Part shown: positions 1 to 5,023 of the stretch, one piece after another
Numbering within the stretch: the first letter of the stretch is position 1
How the letters are laid out: every line of letters starts with the position of its first letter
From: SZAS-79 sp031376265
Lineage (GTDB): Bacteria > Pseudomonadota > Gammaproteobacteria > Burkholderiales > SG8-39
DNA length: 7,745 nt
Direction: 5' to 3'
NCBI GenBank assembly: GCA_031376265.1
Contig: JANMDK010000340.1
Coordinates: 1-7,745 of the forward strand
The notes under the pieces: model-generated
What the model was told of the DNA's origin: nothing
The model's database searches: none
Seen by the model: only the letters and a program-made list of their open reading frames with translations
Translations under genes and position numbers: made by a program

Positions 1-24
1 GTCAGGTTTGAGCCTGGCCCCTTT
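1..24. repeat. REP-like repeat arm, copy 1
   Basis: These 24 bases are identical to 481-504, in the same orientation. In both places the repeat directly abuts the stop codon of a minus-strand ridA-like gene, and its last base is the final A of that stop (TAA at 26-24, TGA at 506-504). The two flanking genes are well diverged from each other, so identity of the repeat suggests a dispersed element rather than a relic of the gene duplication. Only one arm is visible here; an inverted partner may lie to the left of the window. Confidence 0.75.
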
Positions 25-437
25 TAGTCAGTTATCGCGTCGCAGTCGATTTCCATCAGCATCTCGGGCCGTGCGAGGCCGTCGATGATCAGTTCGGAGG
101 ACACAACCGGGATCCCTCGCAAGTGCTTGCCGACGACCTGCATCACCGGCTCCAGGTAGGCGCGGTCGGTGACCCAGACCTTGATTCGACAGAGGTCCTC
201 CATCTTCGCACCGACCTCCTCGAGCAGCTGTCGTACGTTCAGCATGGCTTGCTCAGTCTGGGCGGCGGCATCGCCCAAGCCAATGAACTTGCGATCGGTC
301 GGGTGGATGTTGAAGCCGGTCTGCCCGCGCAGGAAGATGCGCTTGCCGCTGACTACGGCGCCGCAGAAGTCAGCCTGGATCGAGCGCTCCGGGTGCTGGT
401 TCTGGACGTTATGAAGACGATGGCGGCGATGCGGCAT
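24..437 (-). CDS. RidA/YjgF/YER057c/UK114-family protein (copy A)
   Basis: The product is 137 aa, a normal length for a single-domain Rid protein, which family members use as a cytoplasmic trimer. Recognisable features are the FLRGQTG strand-turn (residues 35-41), the helix GDAAAQTEQAMLNVRQLLEEVGA (55-77, given here only as its span and family look), VWVTDRAY (87-94) and the C-terminal strand EMLMEIDCDAI (125-135). In my alignment to E. coli RidA, catalytic Arg105 falls on Ser113 (PVVSSELI), so 2-aminoacrylate deamination is unlikely; a non-deaminase Rid subfamily is the better guess. It aligns without a gap with the neighbouring paralogue from MPH up to residue 41, supporting the ATG at 437-435. 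No Shine-Dalgarno is visible upstream; a palindromic repeat begins 9 nt before the ATG. It lies downstream of the second ridA-like gene and is probably co-transcribed with it. Exact substrate unknown. Confidence 0.9.
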   Translation of the reverse strand: MPHRRHRLHNVQNQHPERSIQADFCGAVVSGKRIFLRGQTGFNIHPTDRKFIGLGDAAAQTEQAMLNVRQLLEEVGAKMEDLCRIKVWVTDRAYLEPVMQVVGKHLRGIPVVSSELIIDGLARPEMLMEIDCDAITD

Positions 438-446
438 ATTTTCGGT

Positions 447-504
447 GGGGCCAGGTTCAAACCTGACAAGCGCATGCGATGTCAGGTTTGAGCCTGGCCC
501 CTTT
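447..504. repeat. REP-like inverted repeat (long hairpin), contains repeat copy 2
   Basis: Arm 447-467 and arm 481-501 are inverted repeats of 21 bp with a single mismatch, separated by a 13-bp loop (468-480). The loop itself contains the 8-bp palindrome CGCATGCG (471-478). Bases 481-504 repeat bases 1-24 exactly. The element fills nearly all of the 66-bp gap between the two ridA-like genes: it touches the stop codon of one (504-506) and ends 9 nt before the start of the other. It resembles REP/BIME palindromes associated with Y1 (RAYT) transposases. There is no T-tract after either arm, so a classical intrinsic terminator is not supported, although the RNA hairpin could still stabilise or attenuate a transcript. 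Family assignment to REP is inference; the palindrome is directly visible. Confidence 0.8.
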
Positions 505-944
505 CAGGTTTCGTCTTCCGGGATCATGGCCTCGACGTCGAGCTCCATGAGCATTTCGGGCATCGCAAGGCCGCGGACGATGATGCCGGTGCCGCAGGGA
601 TGGATGCCCTTGAGGTGGCGTCCGATGACGTTGTAGACCGCTTCGCGGTGGCCGCGGTCGGTGATGTAGGTCGTGAGCTTGCAGATGTGCTCCAGCTTCG
701 ACCCGGCTTCTTCCAGCAGCACCTTGACGTTCTTGATCGCCTGCTCGGCTTGCGCGCCGGCATCCCCGATCCCCACGAATTGGTTATTCAGGTCCAGCCC
801 GGTCTGGCCGCGGATGAAGATCGTCCTGCCGGCCTTCACCACCATGCACATGTCGTTGTCCATCTTCCCGCCGGGGTAGACCTCGCGGGTATTGAACGTG
901 CGCAGGCGAACGTGTGGCATTGCGGGTGGCATCGAGGGTGGCAC
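504..944 (-). CDS. RidA/YjgF/YER057c/UK114-family protein (copy B)
   Basis: The product is 146 aa from the GTG at 944-942. Rid features are FIRGQTGLDL (43-52), the helix around AQAEQAIKNVKVLLEEAG (64-81), TYITDRGHR (92-100) and EMLMELDVEAM (130-140). The residue aligned to E. coli RidA Arg105 is Gly118 (HPCGTGII), so deaminase chemistry is unlikely. Start choice is contested. A strong AAAGGAGG at 959-952 sits 7 nt before the GTG, which favours 944. Alignment with the adjacent paralogue, which begins MPH, favours the ATG at 920-918; another in-frame ATG lies at 932-930. The three candidates lie in three 12-bp tandem units, so the extra MPPSMPPA is probably a recent expansion. The gene is divergent from the DUF1028/transporter operon across 51 bp and likely belongs to the same functional locus. 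It is in the same reading frame as copy A, with only its TGA between them. Confidence 0.9.
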   Translation of the reverse strand: MPPSMPPAMPHVRLRTFNTREVYPGGKMDNDMCMVVKAGRTIFIRGQTGLDLNNQFVGIGDAGAQAEQAIKNVKVLLEEAGSKLEHICKLTTYITDRGHREAVYNVIGRHLKGIHPCGTGIIVRGLAMPEMLMELDVEAMIPEDET

Positions 945-949
945 AGCGG
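914..949. repeat. three imperfect 12-bp tandem units spanning the start codon of ridA-like copy B
   Basis: The units are GTGGCATTGCGG (914-925), GTGGCATCGAGG (926-937) and GTGGCACAGCGG (938-949), sharing GTGGCA and a final GG. On the minus strand each carries one in-frame potential start: ATG (920), ATG (932) and GTG (944). They encode the N-terminal MPPSMPPAMPHV. The strong ribosome binding site lies just beyond the third unit. Confidence 0.8.
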
Positions 950-995
950 CGCCTCCTTTGGCATGATGTTTGCGAAGGGCAACTATAAGGGAAAA
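945..995. promoter_or_regulatory. divergent intergenic region with possible back-to-back promoters
   Basis: This 51-bp gap separates the two divergent transcription units and must carry or overlap the promoters of both. On the plus strand TTGGCA (958-963) and TATAAG (984-989) each match sigma-70 consensus at five of six bases, but their spacing is 20 bp, longer than the ideal 17, and would start transcription at about the ATG at 996. On the minus strand TATAGT (987-982) overlaps the same bases, with TTGAGT (1008-1003) at a short 15-bp spacing. AAGGGA (987-992) may instead be the Shine-Dalgarno of the plus-strand gene. The boxes are suggestive only. Confidence 0.3.
952..959 (-). promoter_or_regulatory. 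Shine-Dalgarno of ridA-like copy B
   Basis: Read on the minus strand this is AAAGGAGG, a near-perfect anti-16S complement, with 7 nt to the GTG at 944-942. It lies 19 nt from the ATG at 932 and 31 nt from the ATG at 920, too far for either. It therefore decides the start in favour of GTG 944, unless the 12-bp units are a young expansion whose effect has not yet been corrected. Confidence 0.7.
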
Positions 996-1655
996 ATGAC
1001 TTACTCAATCGCAGCCCGGTGCCCTCGCACCGGCATGTTCGGCGTGGCCGTGACGACCTCGAGCATCGCGGTCGGCAGCCGCTGCGCTTTCGTACGCGCC
1101 GACGTCGGGGCCGTGCTCACCCAGCACCGCACCGATCCGCGGCTCGGGCCGCGCGGGCTCGACCTGCTCGCAGGCGGCATGTCGGCCACAGCGGCGATGG
1201 GGCTCCTCACCCGCGACGACCCGACCATCGGCTGGCGCCAGATCCTCATGGTCGATGCCAAGGGGGACACCGCCTGGTTCCATGGCGAGCGCATCAAGTC
1301 GGTGCACTCGGCGCACACCGGCACCCAATGCGTGGCTGCGGGCAACATCCTCCGCAACACCAACGTCACCAAGGCGATGATCGATGCCTACGAGGCCGAT
1401 GCCTCGCTGGCGTTGCCCGAGCGCCTGTTGCGCGCAATGGAAGCCGGCCATGCCGCGGGCGGCGAGTACAAGCAGGTGAAATCCGCCGCGCTGCTGGTCG
1501 CGCACAAGGAGAGCTTTCCGTATGTCGACCTGCGTGTCGACTACGACCCGCGCGCGCTGGAGCAGCTGCGCTGGCTTTGGGAAATCTACGAGCCTTCGGC
1601 CAACGTGTACGTTTCGCGCGCGATGGATCCGGACTCGGTGCCGGGCACCGGCTGA
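996..1655 (+). CDS. DUF1028 family protein (putative Ntn-hydrolase)
   Basis: The product is 219 aa, typical of this family. The N-terminus MTYSIAARCPRTGMFGVAVT is the family's hallmark start, followed by SSIAVGSRC (22-30), GVGAVLTQ-like DVGAVLTQ (36-43), DPRLG (47-51), TGTQCVAAGNIL (108-119), GGEYKQVKSAALLVA (155-169) and DLRVDYDP (178-185). DUF1028 proteins have an Ntn-hydrolase-type fold, in which removal of Met would expose residue 2, here Thr, as a possible nucleophile; that catalytic role is inference. I chose the ATG at 996 because family homology begins exactly there and AAGGGA lies at 987-992; the frame is open further upstream but that extension is antisense to the ridA-like gene. 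No signal peptide is seen, so the protein is probably cytoplasmic. It is the first gene of the operon, 29 bp before the solute-binding protein, suggesting that it processes the imported compound. Substrate unknown. Confidence 0.92.
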   Translation: MTYSIAARCPRTGMFGVAVTTSSIAVGSRCAFVRADVGAVLTQHRTDPRLGPRGLDLLAGGMSATAAMGLLTRDDPTIGWRQILMVDAKGDTAWFHGERIKSVHSAHTGTQCVAAGNILRNTNVTKAMIDAYEADASLALPERLLRAMEAGHAAGGEYKQVKSAALLVAHKESFPYVDLRVDYDPRALEQLRWLWEIYEPSANVYVSRAMDPDSVPGTG

Positions 1656-1684
1656 GTTATGCTGACCGCAAGGGGGTAGAAAAA

Positions 1685-3187
1685 ATGAAAAATACAGTCA
1701 TCCGCACGCTCGCGATATCGCTGGGCGCCTCGATCGCAATGGCCGGTGCATTGCCTGCGGCTGCCAAGGGCATCCTCAAGGCAACGATCAGCACCAGCCT
1801 CAACCAGCTCGATCCGGCGCGACACACGATCGGCGACGAATACATCTACGGCGTGCTGGTGTTCGGCGGCCTGGTCGCCATCGACGAGAACCTCAAGTAC
1901 CGCGGCGAGCTCGCCGAAAAATGGTCGTCCAGCGAAGACCTCAAGACCTGGACCTTCAACCTGAGGAAGGGCGTCAAATTCCACCACGGCAAGGAATTCG
2001 GGTCGGATGACGTCGTGGCGACGTTCAAGCACATCGCCGATCCCGCCGTGGGGTCGTCCGGCCGCACGCACATGGATTTGATCGAGGCCATCGAGCCGGT
2101 CGACAAGCACACGATCCGCTTCAAGCTCAAGATTCCGTACTCGGGCTTCGCCGAGATCATGGTCGAGCGCCAGCTCAAGATCGTCGCCGCGGACCGCATC
2201 GACAAGCTCTCGACCGAGCCGAGCGGCACAGGCCCGTTCAAGTTCAAGTCGTTCACGCCGGGCGACCGGCTCGAGCTGGTAAAGAACCCGGACTACTACG
2301 AGAAAGGCCTGCCCAAGCTCGATGGCGTGACGTTCCGGATCATGCCGGAGAACGCGGCGCGGGTTGCTGCGATGGAGGCGGGCGACATCGACCTCATGTG
2401 GAACGTGCCGCTCGAGTCGATCGACAAGCTCAAGGCCAATCCGAAGATCGTCGTCGACGAGCAACCGACTTCGACCTGGGACGGCCTGGTGATGGGCAAC
2501 AAGGTCAAGCCTTTCGACGACGTGCGGGTGCGACGCGCAGTGCTGCTCGCGCTCGACAAGCAGCAGCTCATGACCTTCGCGGTGTTCGGCCATGGCGCGG
2601 CCACGCATTCGCCGATTTCGCCGCGGCACCCGTACTTCAACAAGCAGCTTTCGCTCAAGCAGGACATCCCGGCGGCGAAGAAGCTGCTGGCCGAGGCGGG
2701 CTACCCCAACGGCTTCAAGATCGTGCTGCACGTGCCGGTGGGCCGCCCGACCCGCGAGCGCATGGGCGTGGCCGTGCAGCAGATGCTGCGCCAGGTCGGC
2801 ATCGAGGTCGAGGTGCAGCGCATGCCCTACAACCGCTTCCAGACCGAGGTCTCGGGCAAGTCGCCGTTCTATACGGACGGCTACTTCACCCGGCCGTCGA
2901 TCGATACCTCGACCTACCCCTGGTATCACAGCACCGGCTCGTGGAATACGCGCATGTGGCATTTCTCCAGCAAGCGCATCGACGAGGTGCTCGACAAGGC
3001 ACGCATCACCAAGGACGAGAAGGAGGTCGCGAGGCTCTACCAGCAATTCCAGGCCTATGCGGTCGAGGACGTGCCGGGCGTGATTGCGTACGTGATGAAT
3101 TTCGCCAATGCGCACAAGAAGACGGTCAAGGGCTTCCGCACCCATCCCTATCTCTGGCTGGACCTGCGCAATACGACGCTGGACTGA
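1685..3187 (+). CDS. ABC transporter substrate-binding protein, family 5 (dipeptide/oligopeptide type)
   Basis: The product is 500 aa, normal for SBP_bac_5 (DppA/OppA/GsiB-like) periplasmic receptors. Residues 1-27 form a Sec signal peptide: basic start MKNTVIRT, a hydrophobic core to about residue 22, and a likely AAA cleavage site before Lys28. There is no lipobox cysteine, so a soluble periplasmic protein is expected. The family signature spans about residues 76-115 (ELAEKWSSSEDLKTWTFNLR then GVKFHHGKEFGSDDVVATFK). Other typical stretches are GTGPFKFKSF (181-190), the NPDYYEKGLPKLDGVTFRI region (201-219), DDVRVRRAVLLALDKQQL (278-295) and AKKLLAEAGYPNGF (331-344). The start at 1685 is supported by AAGGGGG at 1670-1676. 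It would deliver the ligand to the downstream permeases. Family-5 proteins bind peptides, nickel, glutathione, opines and sugars, so the ligand cannot be read from sequence; the DUF1028 and RidA-like neighbours hint at an amide or modified amino compound. Confidence 0.95.
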   Translation: MKNTVIRTLAISLGASIAMAGALPAAAKGILKATISTSLNQLDPARHTIGDEYIYGVLVFGGLVAIDENLKYRGELAEKWSSSEDLKTWTFNLRKGVKFHHGKEFGSDDVVATFKHIADPAVGSSGRTHMDLIEAIEPVDKHTIRFKLKIPYSGFAEIMVERQLKIVAADRIDKLSTEPSGTGPFKFKSFTPGDRLELVKNPDYYEKGLPKLDGVTFRIMPENAARVAAMEAGDIDLMWNVPLESIDKLKANPKIVVDEQPTSTWDGLVMGNKVKPFDDVRVRRAVLLALDKQQLMTFAVFGHGAATHSPISPRHPYFNKQLSLKQDIPAAKKLLAEAGYPNGFKIVLHVPVGRPTRERMGVAVQQMLRQVGIEVEVQRMPYNRFQTEVSGKSPFYTDGYFTRPSIDTSTYPWYHSTGSWNTRMWHFSSKRIDEVLDKARITKDEKEVARLYQQFQAYAVEDVPGVIAYVMNFANAHKKTVKGFRTHPYLWLDLRNTTLD

Positions 3188-3225
3188 GCCGGCCAGGATG
3201 AGACCGGTCAGCGCGTAGCCGCCGC

Positions 3226-4185
3226 GTGATCGCCTACACCCTCAAGCGGCTCCTCACCGTCATCGCGATCCTCGCGGTGATGTCGGTGGCGATCTTCTCG
3301 ATCACGCAGGTGCTGCCCGGTGACGTCGCGCAGATGATCGTCGGCCAGTTCGCAACGGAAGAGCAGGTCAAGGCGGTGCGCGGCAGGCTGGGGCTCGATG
3401 CTCCCGCGCATGTCCAGTACCTGCGCTGGGCCGGCGCGCTGCTGCAGGGCGACCTCGGCAAGTCGATGATGATGGACCGCCCGCTCGGCCCGCTCATCGG
3501 CGATGCGATCGCGCGCTCGGCGGTGCTCGCCGGCCTTTCGATCGTGCTCGTCGCGGTCATCGGCATCTGGCTCGGCGTGTATTCCGGCGTGCGCCGCGGC
3601 ACGCGAGCCGACCGGTTCATCTCGATTGGCAGCTATTTCTTCATCTCGATACCGGAATTCTTCTGGGCGATCGTGACGGTGATGCTGTTCACCGGCTATC
3701 TCGGCTGGCTTCCGTCGACCGGCTACGCGTCGATGGACGAGGGGTTCTGGAACTGGGCCAAGCACATCATTCTTCCAGTGGCGACGCTGGTGTCCGGGCT
3801 CGTTGCGCACGTCTCGCGCCTCACGCGCTCGTCGATGATCGAGACCATGCAGTCTCAGTACATCACCGCGGCGCGCGCCAAGGGCCTGCCGGAAAATGTC
3901 GTGATTCGCCGCCACGCGCTTCGCAATGCGCTCGTCCCCACGATCACGGTGCTCGCGATCGACGTCGGACTGCTGATGGGCGGCATCGTCGTGGTCGAGA
4001 CGGTGTTCGCGTACCCGGGGCTCGGGCGCCTGCTGATCTTCGCGATCGAGCAAAAGGACCTGCCGATGATCCAGGCCGGCATCCTCGTGGTCACCGCGGT
4101 TTATGCGCTGGCCAATCTTGGCGCGGACCTGCTCTACGCTTTCTTCAATCCCCGCATCCGCTATGGCCGCGCTGCAGCTCACTGA
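3226..4185 (+). CDS. ABC transporter permease, DppB/OppB type
   Basis: The product is 319 aa, standard for DppB-like inner-membrane permeases. The N-terminal segment MIAYTLKRLLTVIAILAVMS begins the first helix, and the OppB-type periplasmic region carries LPGD (30-33) and a GLDAP/YLRW stretch (56-68). Further helices are seen at about 99-121, 132-157, 180-197, 239-262 and 283-306. The cytoplasmic EAA loop that contacts the ATPase is at about 211-238 (QYITAARAKGLPENVVIRRH, then ALRNALVP). The start is a GTG at 3226; an ATG at 3198 is out of frame and runs into a stop, and no strong Shine-Dalgarno precedes the GTG, so the start is less certain than the gene. It lies 38 bp after the binding-protein gene and overlaps the next permease gene, which indicates an operon and translational coupling. 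Confidence 0.95.
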   Translation: MIAYTLKRLLTVIAILAVMSVAIFSITQVLPGDVAQMIVGQFATEEQVKAVRGRLGLDAPAHVQYLRWAGALLQGDLGKSMMMDRPLGPLIGDAIARSAVLAGLSIVLVAVIGIWLGVYSGVRRGTRADRFISIGSYFFISIPEFFWAIVTVMLFTGYLGWLPSTGYASMDEGFWNWAKHIILPVATLVSGLVAHVSRLTRSSMIETMQSQYITAARAKGLPENVVIRRHALRNALVPTITVLAIDVGLLMGGIVVVETVFAYPGLGRLLIFAIEQKDLPMIQAGILVVTAVYALANLGADLLYAFFNPRIRYGRAAAH

Positions 4186-5023
4186 GCCGATGCCTCGCGC
4201 GCGCTCGCGATTTCCCGCGAGCTTCGTGTGGGGCGCCTCCATGCTTGCGCTCGTCGTTCTGGCGGCGGCTTTCGGCCCGATGGTGGCGCCGTTCCCCTAC
4301 GACCAGATGGACATCATGGCGAGGCTGCAGCCGCCGGGCGCCACGCACTGGCTGGGCACCGACGAGTTCGGCCGCGACGTGCTGAGCCGGCTCCTCTTCG
4401 GCGCGCGCCTGTCGCTGCTCATGGGGATCGGGGCGACCTTCGTCAGCCTGGTGATCGGCGTGCCGCTCGGCCTCGCGGCCGGCTACAAGGGCGGCCGCAT
4501 CGACGAAGGCATCATGCGCGCGATCGACTTGGTGATTTCGGTGCCGCCGATCCTCATGGGCTTGCTGCTGCTCTCGCTTTCCACGCCGAACGTGTGGAAA
4601 ACGGCCTTTGCGGTCGGCATCATCTACGTGCCGATCATGGCGCGGCTCACGCGGGCGGTCACGCTCGAGGTCGCGCGCGAGGAGTTCGTGCTCGCGGCCC
4701 GCGCGCGCGGCGAGAAGCTCTGGTACATCCTCGCCGCCGAGATCCTGCCGAACGCCTGGCCGCCGAGCATCGTCGAGGCTGCGCTACGCGTGACGTTCGC
4801 GATCATGCTGGGCGCGGCGCTTTCCTTCCTCGGCCTGGGCGTGCAGCCGCCGAGTTCCGACTGGGGCCTCATGATTGCGGAGGCGCGTCCCTTCATCGAC
4901 ACCGCGCCGTGGGTGGCGCTGGCGCCGGGGCTGGTGCTCTGCATCACGGTGATCGCCGTGAACCTGGTGGGCGACGGCTTGCGCGAGCTGCTCGATCCGC
5001 GCCTCAAGCGGGGGCGCGGATGA
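4163..5023 (+). CDS. ABC transporter permease, DppC/OppC type
   Basis: The product is 286 aa from the ATG at 4163, within the usual DppC range. The N-terminal helix is at about 22-42, followed by the OppC signature THWLGTDEFGRDVLSRLLFG (61-80), helices at about 84-107, 122-140 and 147-161, the EAA loop EEFVLAARARGEKLWYILAA (173-192) followed by EILPNAWP, then helices at about 205-226 and 251-270. The start at 4163 overlaps the previous permease by 23 bp. The ATG at 4190, 4 bp after that gene's stop, gives 277 aa and is a fair alternative; neither has a clear Shine-Dalgarno, consistent with translational coupling. Its TGA overlaps the ATG of the ATPase gene (ATGA, 5020-5023). It would pair with the DppB-type protein to form the transmembrane channel. 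Confidence 0.94.
   Translation: MAALQLTEPMPRARSRFPASFVWGASMLALVVLAAAFGPMVAPFPYDQMDIMARLQPPGATHWLGTDEFGRDVLSRLLFGARLSLLMGIGATFVSLVIGVPLGLAAGYKGGRIDEGIMRAIDLVISVPPILMGLLLLSLSTPNVWKTAFAVGIIYVPIMARLTRAVTLEVAREEFVLAARARGEKLWYILAAEILPNAWPPSIVEAALRVTFAIMLGAALSFLGLGVQPPSSDWGLMIAEARPFIDTAPWVALAPGLVLCITVIAVNLVGDGLRELLDPRLKRGRG

Noticed and set aside
447..501. Intrinsic terminator between the ridA-like genes
   Set aside because: The stem is long, but no run of T follows it on either strand, and the arm recurs as a separate copy at 1-24, which fits a REP-like repeat better.
600..995. N-terminal extension of the DUF1028 frame upstream of 996
   Set aside because: The extension is antisense to ridA-like copy B. 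DUF1028 homology begins exactly at MTYSIAARCP, and an N-terminal extension would bury the presumed Thr2.
1586..3145. 519-codon open frame on the minus strand
   Set aside because: It is antisense to the solute-binding protein gene, with no domain and no plausible ribosome binding site; a shadow frame.
4103..4162. Earlier ATG for the DppC-type permease
   Set aside because: It would overlap the previous permease by 83 bp and add a 20-residue stretch (MRWPILARTC...) unlike permease N-termini; starts at 4163 or 4190 fit better.
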